Positions 52,673 through 60,787 are shown, numbered from the stretch's first letter. The stretch is DNA of 60,874 bases from an uncultured Ruminococcus sp. (GCA_902776375.1 CACYPV010000008.1:1-60874), one strand, 5' to 3'. A program made the numbers and translations. Notes: a model not told the origin generated them from the sequence alone.

Positions 52673-53566
52673 ATGACCAAAAGAATAAAAACAGTCATTT
52701 CCGTTTTGCTGGCGCTCGCCCTGGTCGCGGGCATATTCGCCATAGCGCCCTTGACGGCATTTGCCGATGAAGCTCCCCTTACCGTGACCGCCGCCTCAAA
52801 CTTTTTCCCATCGACCGTAAACACCTACTATGACCTAAGCGAGTTTGAGGACGACAACGGCGATGCGTTCATCACCGTCGAGTACAAAATGCACGCCGAC
52901 CAAAAGTACCTCATCAATATCGACGTCGACCTTACCTACGACCCAGAGGTGCTCGAGTGGAGCGCGGATTACAACAAAACCGGCAATGTTATCAATATCT
53001 TCCCGTTTGCCGCCAAGAACGGCTTCGGCTCCGGCATCGTCAATCAGGCGGAGGAAAACAGGGTCGTCGGCAACTTTTCATCCGTTCGCCCCGCTGCGTG
53101 GGCGTATAACGAGGACGGCTCGGCTGTCACCGTAGTCAAGGCGGTGTTCAAGGTGCTCGACCGCAACGCCGGAGCGACCGCCGTAAACTGCATTGTCGAG
53201 TACCTGGCAATGTGCGACGAAGCAGTCCAAAAGCCCTATGTGCAGTATCAGGTTGTCGCCGACGGAGTAGTCGACAGCGAGCTTGAGCTGGGCGAGACCC
53301 TTTCAACAGTCGTCACGCCCGCTTCACAGGAGCCTCCCGTAGTTATCCTTGTGGGCGATGTTGACAACGACGGTCAGGTCACCATCAGCGACGCCACCCT
53401 GCTCCAGCGGCATTTCGCCGAGTTCACGGCTCAGGACGGCGCGCCTCTGCTCGATCTTACGGACGAAGCAGCCTTCACCCGCACCGACGCTAACCGCGAC
53501 GGCAAAATAGATATCCGCGACGTTACTCAAATCCAAAGACTCGTCGCCGAATTCGGAATAGAATAA
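52673..53566 (+). CDS. Secreted protein with one cohesin-like domain and a C-terminal dockerin
   Basis: 297 residues. Signal peptide (about 1-31, IKTVISVLLALALVAGIF, then AFADE). Residues 40-200 form a predicted beta-sandwich with YLINIDVDLTYDPEVLEWS and VVKAVFKVLDRNAG, a cohesin-like pattern related to the doubled domain of the protein at 1687. The dockerin (about 225-297) reads GDVDNDGQVTISDATLLQRH and DANRDGKIDIRDVTQIQRL. A protein with a cohesin-like and a dockerin part could act as a small adaptor, but binding is not shown. AAGGAGGA precedes the ATG; it has its own promoter and terminator. Confidence 0.88.
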   Translation: MTKRIKTVISVLLALALVAGIFAIAPLTAFADEAPLTVTAASNFFPSTVNTYYDLSEFEDDNGDAFITVEYKMHADQKYLINIDVDLTYDPEVLEWSADYNKTGNVINIFPFAAKNGFGSGIVNQAEENRVVGNFSSVRPAAWAYNEDGSAVTVVKAVFKVLDRNAGATAVNCIVEYLAMCDEAVQKPYVQYQVVADGVVDSELELGETLSTVVTPASQEPPVVILVGDVDNDGQVTISDATLLQRHFAEFTAQDGAPLLDLTDEAAFTRTDANRDGKIDIRDVTQIQRLVAEFGIE

Positions 53567-53577
53567 AACAAAAATAA

Positions 53578-53603
53578 GCGGACGCGTCAAGCGCCCGCCT
53601 TTT
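53578..53603 (+). terminator. Terminator of the dockerin gene at 52673
   Basis: Stem GCGGACGC/GCGCCCGC (one mismatch), loop GTCAA, then CTTTTTG. It may also end the convergent FHA gene. Confidence 0.8.
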
Positions 53604-53615
53604 TGTATCAAAAAA

Positions 53616-54353
53616 TCATTTTTCCACATCAAGCGTTATAACGTTGCCTTTGTCGCCTACGAAGAAGCTGTCGCCCGCCGAAAGCTTCACGGGAACGTTC
53701 GGCTGCAGCTTGGCGCCGTCGCCCAGGAAGGTGCCGTAGCTCGAACCGATATCGGTCAGCGTAAACTGTTCAAGCAAGCTGCTGTAGCTCAGCGTGCAGT
53801 GCTTGCCGCTGACGCCCGGCGTGCCGGGTGCGTAGGTTATCGCGCAAACAGCAGGGTCGCGTCCTATGACAACGGGCTTTTCGGTAATGTAAAACACTTT
53901 GCCGTTATGCTGCGCCGAGGCTGATCTCGCCGCGCCCCTCGAAGCGGTCGGCGCAGTTGTAACGCCGTAATTCAAGGGCTGCGGAGTTTGCACAGCCGCG
54001 TTAGCACCCTCTATTTCGGCAGGGTCTACCAAATTTCCGTGCTCGTCCCTCTTTCTTTTAAGGACGACATAAGCCACTATTCCGGCGGCGGAAATTAGCG
54101 CCACCGCGCCGGCTATAACAATAATTATCACCAGCGGGTCGACCCCGCTTTTTTCCTTGTCGGCGGCGTTTTGGCTCACGCCGTCGGTCGGCGAGCCGGC
54201 GCCGATAGTATCGATGCCGCTGCCGTCTATGGATTCGTTCAAAGCGGCAGCTTGCCCCGCCGCGCTCACGCTCAGCGTAAACGCCGTCATAAAGGTGAAC
54301 AACATTAAAAGCGTCATAAAACCAGCCGATATTTTCTTTATTACGGACTTCAT
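53616..54353 (-). CDS. Membrane-anchored FHA-domain protein
   Basis: 245 residues. A signal peptide (about 6-31) and a short outside stretch are followed by a membrane helix (VIIIVIAGAVALISAAGIVAY, about 74-96) and a basic KRKRDE stop, so the C-terminal FHA domain is in the cytosol. FHA marks: VIGRDPAVC, GVSGKHCTLSY and LTDIGSSYGTFL, the phosphothreonine-binding Arg and Ser/His included. It probably reads Ser/Thr kinase signals; no kinase gene is in the window. TGAGGT precedes ATG 54353. The 300-base gap to the amylase holds only AT-rich DNA and promoters. Confidence 0.87.
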   Translation of the reverse strand: MKSVIKKISAGFMTLLMLFTFMTAFTLSVSAAGQAAALNESIDGSGIDTIGAGSPTDGVSQNAADKEKSGVDPLVIIIVIAGAVALISAAGIVAYVVLKRKRDEHGNLVDPAEIEGANAAVQTPQPLNYGVTTAPTASRGAARSASAQHNGKVFYITEKPVVIGRDPAVCAITYAPGTPGVSGKHCTLSYSSLLEQFTLTDIGSSYGTFLGDGAKLQPNVPVKLSAGDSFFVGDKGNVITLDVEK

Positions 54354-54587
54354 ACCTATAACCTCATTTCGGTTTCGCGCCCCTGAAAAGCGTCATTCTC
54401 GTATCTATTTTATCATTCTTTTAAATGATTTGCAATATATAATAAAAAAATACGCCCGGAATTTAACGGCGGAGAATAACTTTATTGACCTGCCGCATGA
54501 CACCAAAAGTACAATCCGCGTCGCACTGAAAAGATGATTTGTATCAGCCTACAAAAATGTGCCGTTTTTTTTATTAAAAAAGCCAAA

Positions 54588-54616
54588 TTGACTGTTTACG
54601 GGTTTTATAATAGAAT
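54588..54616 (+). promoter_or_regulatory. Promoter of the alpha-amylase gene
   Basis: TTGACT (54588-54593), 17 nt, TAGAAT (54611-54616), 49 nt before ATG 54666. A TATAAT at 54606 is also present but only 12 nt from the -35. No CcpA-type site was spotted. Confidence 0.6.
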
Positions 54617-54665
54617 TAAATTGGATAATTTTTTGCTCATTTTTTATTTGTAAGGAGTGTTTTTT

Positions 54666-57600
54666 ATGCGTTTTACCAAAAAGCTTACAAGCGTTGTTCT
54701 CGCTCTGTGTATGCTTTTGTCCGTGGCGTCGGTCGGCGTCGTAACCGCCTCGGCAGAAGACACAGCCTACGAAACCTACGCTCAGGCATCGATCCGCGGC
54801 AGCAACATCCTGCACTGCTTCAACTGGTCGTACAACCAGATCAAGGCTAATTTGTCCGAAATCGCGAAGGCGGGCTACACCGCCGTGCAGACCTCTCCGG
54901 TCCAAAGCCCGAAGGACTACAATTCCTCTTGGACAGATACCCCTAATCAGTGGTGGAAGCTGTACCAGCCGCTGGGCTTTTCCGTTTCCAACAACAGCTG
55001 GCTCGGCACAAAGGCAGAGCTCACCTCGCTGTGTACCGAGGCTGATAAATACGGCATAAAGGTCGTTGTAGACATCGTAGCCAACCACCTGGCGAACAAC
55101 GGCACCGACGGCGGCACCTACAGCTACATCAACAGCGGCGTTGAAAGCGACCTGAAAAACGCCAATTACTACCACACCAACAACACCCGCACCAACGACA
55201 ACAACCGCTACAACATCACACAGTACCACCTCGGCATGCCCGACCTCAACACAGGCAATTCCTACATTCAGCAAAGGGCGCTCGGTCTGCTTGAAGAGTG
55301 CATCGACTGCGGCGTCGACGGCTTCCGCTTTGACGCGGCAAAGCACATCGAGGTTCCCGCAGACCCGTCAAACTGCAAAAGCGACTTCTGGCCTACGGTT
55401 ATCAACGGCGCCACAGCTTACGCTGAGCAGAAAGGAAAGGAAACGCCCTTCTATTACGGCGAGATCCTCGGCGGCGCAGGCACCGATATTTCCAACTACA
55501 CCCAGTACATGGCGGTGACCGATAACTACACCGGTGATCTGGCGCTCGACAAGGCTTACTGGGCATATGCGCCCGAATTGGCTAACGGCACATATCACAA
55601 GGGCGCGTCCGCTTCCGACAGCGTGCTTTGGGCGGAATCGCACGACACCTATATGGGCGAATCCGGTTCGGCGTGGACTAAAAACACCTCAAGCGTTGAT
55701 AATAACGTCATCAACCGCGCGTGGGCTATAGTCGGCGCGAGAGCCGGATCCACCGCGCTGTTCTTCGCGCGCCCAAATTCCACAATGGGTTACGCCAGCA
55801 CCGACGGCAACTGGAAGTCGAAGGCCGTTGCCGAAGTAAACAAGTTCAAAAACCATTTTGCCGACACAAACGAATATCTGGCAAGCTCCGGCAATAATGT
55901 CGCGTATATCGAGCGCGGCACCAAGGGCGTCGTCATCAGCAAGCTCGACGGCGGCGGACAGGTAAACCTCACCGCTCACCAAATGGAAGACGGCACATAT
56001 ACCGACTACGTTACGGGCGGCACGTTCACCGTATCCAACGGCGTAATCAGCGGCAACGTCGATTCTCAGGGCGTGGCGGTCGTCTACAACGCTCAGGACA
56101 GCGCCGGCAGCTTTATCGAAGCCGACACCCTTTACCTCGACCCCGGCATTTCAAGCTGGAAGCAAAGCGATGAGCGCTATGCTATGTACGTATTCAATTC
56201 AAACTCCTCCGCTTGGGTGAGCATGGCTGACACCGACAGCGACGGAATATTCGAGGCGGCGGTCCCCACCGGCGACTGGACGGGTGTTATCTTCTGCACG
56301 ATGGACGATTCCGACTCGACCAACAGCTGGGGAAACAAAATTAATCAGACCGTCGATCTGTTCCCGACTAACGGCAACGACCTGTTCACCGTGACCGGAG
56401 CAGACTCCGGCGACAGCACAAAATACAACGGCACATGGAGCGTTTACAGCCCTCAGGAGGAGGAAACCACCCAGCCCGAAACCCAGCCCGAAACCCAGCC
56501 TGAAACCCAGCCCGCAACTCAACCGACCACAGACGAACCCGAATCAAATACCTACACCGTCTATGCGTACAACGCTCCCGGATGGAACACAATGAAGGTG
56601 TATTATTGGGGCAGCAGCGCGGCGACTAATCCCCAGTGGCCGGGTATCGATATGACCCGGGGCGGCACGGTCTATACGGCGGAGATCCCGAGCGACGCAA
56701 CGGGCGTTATCTTCAATAACGGCAACGGCGGCAACGGAAACCAGACCGTAAACATCACGGGCGCTTTGATCCACGATAACGCTCAGTACTATATCAATCC
56801 GTCATCCAATTCCAATTGTTCGGTAGAAGAGGCGCCCACATATTACCTCGTAGGCACAATGTCGTCTTGGGGTAAAAACGATAATTACGCGTTCACCCTC
56901 AGCCCCGATCCCTCCGGTAATGTTCAGTATAAGCTGAGCGGCGTATCCCTCACCGCAGGAACCGAGCTCAAAGTCAATGACAGCAAAGATCACTGGTATC
57001 CCGGCGGAGCCAACTACACCGTGACCGCCGACGGCACCTATGATGTTTACTTCCGCCCGAACGGCGACGGCAACAGCGACTGGTATCAAAAATACATCTA
57101 CCTCGCCAACGTCACCCCCTGCACCGTAACATGGAAGAATTACGACGACACGGTGCTTGATACCGAAACCTACACCTACGGCGAAACGCCCACCTACAAG
57201 GGCGAAACTCCCACCAAGCTCTCCGACCTGCAAAACACCTACACCTTCACCGGTTGGAGCCCCGAGCCCGCCGCGGTAACGGGCGATATCACCTACACCG
57301 CGCAGTATACGCCCACCGCCCACAATTGGCAGGTGAGCTGGACATGGAACGGCTATCAAAGTGCCTACGCGCACTTTAGCTGCACCGATTGCGCAATGAC
57401 TACCGACAAGGCTGCGGCGATAACCTCCGTCACCACCGCGCCCACCATGACTGTCGCGGGTTCTGTAGTCTATACCGCCACCGTAACAGGTCCCGACGAA
57501 CAGACCTATACCGACTCAAAGACCGAAGTCCTTCCCGTGACCGCCGTTCATTTGGCGGGTCACTCCATCAGCCTCGACGGCGACATAGCGGTCAACTTCT

Positions 57601-58406
57601 ACATGGAGCTCGACAGCGCGCTCGCGAACAGCCAAACCGCATACATGCAGTTCTACGTTCCCGATACCAGCCCCGAGTACCAAGACCAGAAGGTATACGT
57701 CAAAGACCTCACTCCCATTGAGCAGGGCGGCAAGACCTATTATGTGTTCAAGTGCCGCGTAGCCGCCAAGGATATGGACGCCCAAATCAGCGCGCAGCTT
57801 ATCAACGGCGACGATGTCAGCGATACATACACCTATTCCGTCAGGGAATACGCAAATTACCTGCTCGATCATCTTGATGTTCCCCAATACGCGGCTGCCG
57901 CAAACCTTGTCAGGGCAATGCTCACCTACGGCGACAACGCAAACGTCTACTTTGACGAAACCGCCGAGGCGCTCGCACCCTCCAACACCGTCATACCCGA
58001 ATACATCTCAACCGTAGCTTCGTTTGCCGACAGCATCTTCAACGGTGCGTCGCTCTCGCTCAAATCAAAAACCACGCTCTCGCTGTTCTTCAAGAGCGGC
58101 TCCGATCTGACCATCTCAATGCAGGGCAAGACCGAGGGCGTCGACTATGAGCTGCAGCACGTCGGCAACGATTACGTCATCCGTATCCGCAACATACCGG
58201 TATTCGACCTCGACAAGCCTATCACAGTTCGGGTCAATGGGGAAGACGCAGTCAGCTACAGTCCGCTGACCTACTGCTTCAAAGCGCAGGATTCCTCAAA
58301 CGTCAAGCTCGCAAACACCGTAAAGGCATTGTATAATTACTGGCTCGCGGCAAAAAGCTACTTCGGCGGAATAGAACCTGAGGTAGACGAAACCGAGAAG
58401 CTCTGA
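54666..58406 (+). CDS. Secreted multidomain alpha-amylase (GH13)
   Basis: 1246 residues. Signal peptide (about 1-32). The GH13 barrel (about 38-470) has the four regions: D136-IVAN-H141, GFRFD223AAKH with the nucleophile Asp223, acid Glu266 in YYGEIL, and H326-D327. Then a beta domain (about 475-600), a linker of ETQP repeats, a CBM26-like starch-binding domain (about 640-715, YYWGSSAATNPQWPGIDM), a second beta domain with YLVGTMSSWG (about 720-815), an InlB/Flg_new-type repeat (FTGWSPEPAAVTGDITYTAQY), and the C-terminal module shared with the gene at 2-1081 (from about 964). No dockerin and no sorting signal are seen, so attachment may depend on the C-terminal module. AAGGAG lies 9 nt before ATG 54666. 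Confidence 0.94.
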   Translation: MRFTKKLTSVVLALCMLLSVASVGVVTASAEDTAYETYAQASIRGSNILHCFNWSYNQIKANLSEIAKAGYTAVQTSPVQSPKDYNSSWTDTPNQWWKLYQPLGFSVSNNSWLGTKAELTSLCTEADKYGIKVVVDIVANHLANNGTDGGTYSYINSGVESDLKNANYYHTNNTRTNDNNRYNITQYHLGMPDLNTGNSYIQQRALGLLEECIDCGVDGFRFDAAKHIEVPADPSNCKSDFWPTVINGATAYAEQKGKETPFYYGEILGGAGTDISNYTQYMAVTDNYTGDLALDKAYWAYAPELANGTYHKGASASDSVLWAESHDTYMGESGSAWTKNTSSVDNNVINRAWAIVGARAGSTALFFARPNSTMGYASTDGNWKSKAVAEVNKFKNHFADTNEYLASSGNNVAYIERGTKGVVISKLDGGGQVNLTAHQMEDGTYTDYVTGGTFTVSNGVISGNVDSQGVAVVYNAQDSAGSFIEADTLYLDPGISSWKQSDERYAMYVFNSNSSAWVSMADTDSDGIFEAAVPTGDWTGVIFCTMDDSDSTNSWGNKINQTVDLFPTNGNDLFTVTGADSGDSTKYNGTWSVYSPQEEETTQPETQPETQPETQPATQPTTDEPESNTYTVYAYNAPGWNTMKVYYWGSSAATNPQWPGIDMTRGGTVYTAEIPSDATGVIFNNGNGGNGNQTVNITGALIHDNAQYYINPSSNSNCSVEEAPTYYLVGTMSSWGKNDNYAFTLSPDPSGNVQYKLSGVSLTAGTELKVNDSKDHWYPGGANYTVTADGTYDVYFRPNGDGNSDWYQKYIYLANVTPCTVTWKNYDDTVLDTETYTYGETPTYKGETPTKLSDLQNTYTFTGWSPEPAAVTGDITYTAQYTPTAHNWQVSWTWNGYQSAYAHFSCTDCAMTTDKAAAITSVTTAPTMTVAGSVVYTATVTGPDEQTYTDSKTEVLPVTAVHLAGHSISLDGDIAVNFYMELDSALANSQTAYMQFYVPDTSPEYQDQKVYVKDLTPIEQGGKTYYVFKCRVAAKDMDAQISAQLINGDDVSDTYTYSVREYANYLLDHLDVPQYAAAANLVRAMLTYGDNANVYFDETAEALAPSNTVIPEYISTVASFADSIFNGASLSLKSKTTLSLFFKSGSDLTISMQGKTEGVDYELQHVGNDYVIRIRNIPVFDLDKPITVRVNGEDAVSYSPLTYCFKAQDSSNVKLANTVKALYNYWLAAKSYFGGIEPEVDETEKL

Positions 58407-58431
58407 TAGAATAGCACATAAAACCTAAACA

Positions 58432-58470
58432 AAACGCCCGTCTGCTGTTTTTAAGACGGGCGTTTGCTTT
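58432..58470 (+). terminator. Terminator of the alpha-amylase gene
   Basis: Stem AAACGCCCGTC/GACGGGCGTTT (11 bp) followed by TGCTTT; T run modest. Confidence 0.8.
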
Positions 58471-58499
58471 GAAAAAGTGGTAAAAGTTTCTCAATCCAC

Positions 58500-58528
58500 T
58501 TGAAATCCTGCTAAAAATATAGTAAAAT
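58500..58528 (+). promoter_or_regulatory. Promoter upstream of the peptide remnant and the PqqD-like gene
   Basis: TTGAAA (58500-58505), 17 nt, TAAAAT (58523-58528), just after the amylase terminator. It would now drive the PqqD/S26 genes. Confidence 0.75.
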
Positions 58529-58560
58529 AATGTAATGAATGTCAAAGATGAGATAAACGA

Positions 58561-58708
58561 ATGTACATAAAAGCATATGATCGTCTCTTGATCGATATTG
58601 CAATATTTGACATTTAGGTTGTTATCACCTCCTCCGGTGAAAGCGCCGGCGGAGACGGTGTGCCTGGCTTTGACCCAAAATCCGTGGAAAATGCCAGTTG
58701 GTGTTTAA
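58561..58708 (+). pseudogene. Decayed copy of the 48-residue peptide gene
   Basis: It reads MYIKAYDRLLIDIAIFDI, then TAG in place of the Glu codon, then VVITSSGESAGGDG and GFDPK. A 2-nt loss shifts the frame, and the last codons, in the new frame, read PWKMPVGV and stop. It aligns over its whole length with the intact peptide at 1101-1247, and the stretch before ATG (GATGAGATAAACGAATG) matches that copy but has lost the strong AAAAGGAG site. Three separate lesions make a sequencing error unlikely. Confidence 0.8.
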
Positions 58709-58736
58709 TGCTGTTAATAGTTTAAACAAACTATAT

Positions 58737-58775
58737 GCGCCGCCGTTTTTGGTGCTTCTCTTAAAACGGCGGCGC
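58737..58775 (+). other. Former terminator hairpin that lacks a T run
   Basis: Perfect 13-bp stem GCGCCGCCGTTTT/AAAACGGCGGCGC, the counterpart of the terminator at 1280-1323, but followed by AGCAGCTATG. Read-through from the promoter at 58500 into the PqqD-like gene is therefore possible. Confidence 0.75.
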
Positions 58776-58835
58776 AGCAGCTATGCAGGTATTCAATAGA
58801 GATCATACCGCTGATTTTTATTGAATGTTTGTATA

Positions 58836-58871
58836 AAGGAAGTGTTATCTATGAAGGAAGTGTTATCTATG
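58836..58871 (+). repeat. Exact 18-bp tandem duplication of a ribosome binding site and start codon
   Basis: AAGGAAGTGTTATCTATG occurs twice without a break (58836-58853, 58854-58871), giving two in-frame starts, 58851 and 58869, each with the same spacing. Confidence 0.95.
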
Positions 58872-59129
58872 AAGCTGAAAAGTTGCTTTATCTCACATCA
58901 GTTCGACGGTCAGGCGGTCATCGTCCCCACCGCGGACGCAAGCTTTCACGGCTTGGTTCAGGGCAACAAGACCCTTGCCGCCATCACCGACTGCCTAAAG
59001 CAGGAAACCACCGAATCCGAGATCGTCGATACCCTCTGCGCCCGTTTTGACGGCGACAGAAAGGATATCGAGGCGGATGTCCGTGAAGCGCTCGTAAAGT
59101 TAAGAGAGATCGGAGCGATAGATGAATAA
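58869..59129 (+). CDS. PqqD-like protein (RiPP recognition element fold)
   Basis: 86 residues from ATG 58869, or 92 from the duplicated ATG 58851. PqqD-family pattern: FHGLVQGNKTLAAITDCLKQ, then TTESEIVDTLCARFDG, then IEADVREALVKLREIGAIDE. Such small winged-helix proteins bind leader peptides for modifying enzymes in PQQ, lasso and radical-SAM peptide systems. Here it follows a decayed peptide gene and overlaps a peptidase-like gene by 8 nt. No radical SAM or cyclase gene is seen beside it, so the modifying enzyme, if any, is elsewhere. Confidence 0.85.
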   Translation: MKLKSCFISHQFDGQAVIVPTADASFHGLVQGNKTLAAITDCLKQETTESEIVDTLCARFDGDRKDIEADVREALVKLREIGAIDE

Positions 59130-59547
59130 GAAGTTTGAGGACGTTATCGCCGAGCAGGGCAGATTGATATACACTAACGTGGGCGACAGCATGGAGCCCG
59201 TTATCCGCGAGGGCAACCTGCTTATTATCGAAGCCGTAAAAAAGCCGTTAAAGGTCGGCGACGTGCCCTTGTATAAGCGCGACAGCGGACAGTATGTGCT
59301 GCACCGCATAGTTAAAATAAAGCGCGGCGAATACACAATGAAGGGCGACAACCGCACCGCCCTCGAAAAGGGGATAACCGACAGGCATATCATCGGCGTC
59401 CTTACTGGAATAGTCAGGAACGGCAAGACCTACCCTGTAGAGACCGCGCAGGAATACCTCGCGCGCGAAAGCGGCTTGGCGCCCGCGCAGCCTAAAGGGA
59501 TAAAGGCGAAGCTCGGAAAAATCATCAGTTTTAAAAAAAGGGGATAA
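59122..59547 (+). CDS. S24/S26-type peptidase (signal-peptidase-like), soluble
   Basis: 141 residues. Ser23 in VGDSMEPVIREGN is the nucleophile of the S26/S24 fold; YVLHRIV with His61 and KGDNR are the other boxes. The His in place of the usual Lys recalls the SipW/ER type. No membrane helix is present, unlike a true signal peptidase, so it acts in the cytosol or at the membrane face. The C-terminal 30 residues are basic. It overlaps the PqqD gene by 8 nt. It may cut a leader peptide; the substrate is unknown. Confidence 0.85.
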   Translation: MNKKFEDVIAEQGRLIYTNVGDSMEPVIREGNLLIIEAVKKPLKVGDVPLYKRDSGQYVLHRIVKIKRGEYTMKGDNRTALEKGITDRHIIGVLTGIVRNGKTYPVETAQEYLARESGLAPAQPKGIKAKLGKIISFKKRG

Positions 59548-59549
59548 AA

Positions 59550-60494
59550 ATGAAAGAAACAAGCTTAAAAACACTAAAGATATTCGTCAGGTCAATAACG
59601 GCATTGGCGTTTGCGCTGTTTACGGCATATCAAATATATATGGCGTTAAAAACAGATGTTGGCTTATACGGCAGGATCATCGGTATCGTTTGCTATACGT
59701 TTTTGGCCGCGGCGTCGGTCTTTTCCCTCATTCATCAGCGCGGAATCAGGATATTGCGCTCCGTGCTGTTCGTCGCAGGCTTGGCAGGACTGTTTTTTAT
59801 GCGTCTGCTCAGCGTTGCCCGCGTGTTCGGAGCCTTGGACTTTTCGTTCTTCCCCTCTGTTTTGAATTGCTCGGAATACCTTGCCTCGCAGCTCGGCACG
59901 CTGGTTCTGCTGCTGTATTATCTTGCGGTCAGAACTAACAAGTATATCAAAAACAAACGCAGGGTAACTATTATAATGATGATATTTGTCATAGCCTTTT
60001 TTGGTTTAGGTCTGATATCCGAGTGGACGCTCAGGGCAAAATACGGCTACAACATCGATTCGACTTTGCAGTTGACTCTTATCAGCCGCGTTGTGTACTT
60101 CTGCGGCTTTGCCCTCACTGCCTTAAACTTTATGCTGCCGCCCACAAAAGTGGAATCGGAAGCAGAGCAATATATCATCAAAGAGCAGAGCGAAGCGGAG
60201 ATCCTTGTGTCGTCTTCCGATGAAAACCGAAATCATCCCGCGCATGATAAAAAAAGGAACCCCACTCTCGACGACGCGAATATCATCCTTAACACCGTAA
60301 ACAGCGGCAGATCACGTTCCCACGGCGAAAGAAAAAGGAGCCCCGTCCTCGACGAAGCGGATATCATTTTGGATCCCGCGCAAACCACCAGACCACATTC
60401 GCACGGCGAGAAAAAAAGAAGCCCCGTCCTCGACGACGCCGACATCGTTTTCTCCGACACCGATAACATCCACTCCAAAAAACACAATCGCTGA
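59550..60494 (+). CDS. Membrane protein with about six helices and a triplicated KKRSPVLDDADII tail
   Basis: 314 residues. About six hydrophobic segments lie in residues 10-205. The cytosolic tail (about 210-314) has three copies of the unit (K/R)KR(N/S)P(T/V)LD(D/E)A(N/D)I(I/V), each after a HGE(K/R) or HDK lead, spaced about 36 and 34 residues apart. The unit has no family I recognise; it could be a repeated docking site. It starts 2 nt after the S26 gene, so it is likely cotranscribed with the PqqD and S26 genes. Confidence 0.8.
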   Translation: MKETSLKTLKIFVRSITALAFALFTAYQIYMALKTDVGLYGRIIGIVCYTFLAAASVFSLIHQRGIRILRSVLFVAGLAGLFFMRLLSVARVFGALDFSFFPSVLNCSEYLASQLGTLVLLLYYLAVRTNKYIKNKRRVTIIMMIFVIAFFGLGLISEWTLRAKYGYNIDSTLQLTLISRVVYFCGFALTALNFMLPPTKVESEAEQYIIKEQSEAEILVSSSDENRNHPAHDKKRNPTLDDANIILNTVNSGRSRSHGERKRSPVLDEADIILDPAQTTRPHSHGEKKRSPVLDDADIVFSDTDNIHSKKHNR

Positions 60495-60537
60495 CCCAAA
60501 ATGCAAGTATAAAACAAATTTTGAATATCCCAATAGA

Positions 60538-60583
60538 AAATCGCTTAGGTACCGAATAACGGCTTACCTAAGCGATTTTTTTG
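60538..60583 (+). terminator. Terminator of the PqqD/S26/membrane protein unit
   Basis: Perfect 14-bp stem AAATCGCTTAGGTA/TACCTAAGCGATTT followed by TTTTGG. Confidence 0.92.
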
Positions 60584-60675
60584 GAGCTGATAACCTGTTG
60601 TGCGCGCAAGCCAAAACTCTGCGCTCGCTTGCTGCGGCGTGCGCGCAGCTAAGCCGCGCGTTCGTCTCTCTCGCG

Positions 60676-60700
60676 GAAAACATGCCGCCGGCATGTTTTC
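60676..60700. repeat. Perfect hairpin
   Basis: GAAAACATGCC/GGCATGTTTTC (11 bp) around GCC, within the gene-free 60584-60874 stretch, which otherwise looks like dispersed repeat DNA. Confidence 0.8.
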
Positions 60701-60743
60701 TGATCGCTCGCCTTCAAATCCGGTTAACCGCACGGGTAAAATA

Positions 60744-60775
60744 GAAATAGGGTATCCGGATGGATACCCTATTTC
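60744..60775. terminator. Perfect hairpin, terminator-like
   Basis: GAAATAGGGTATCC/GGATACCCTATTTC (14 bp) with loop GGAT; the T run is short on both strands. Confidence 0.65.
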
Positions 60776-60787
60776 TCAGACTGTAGA

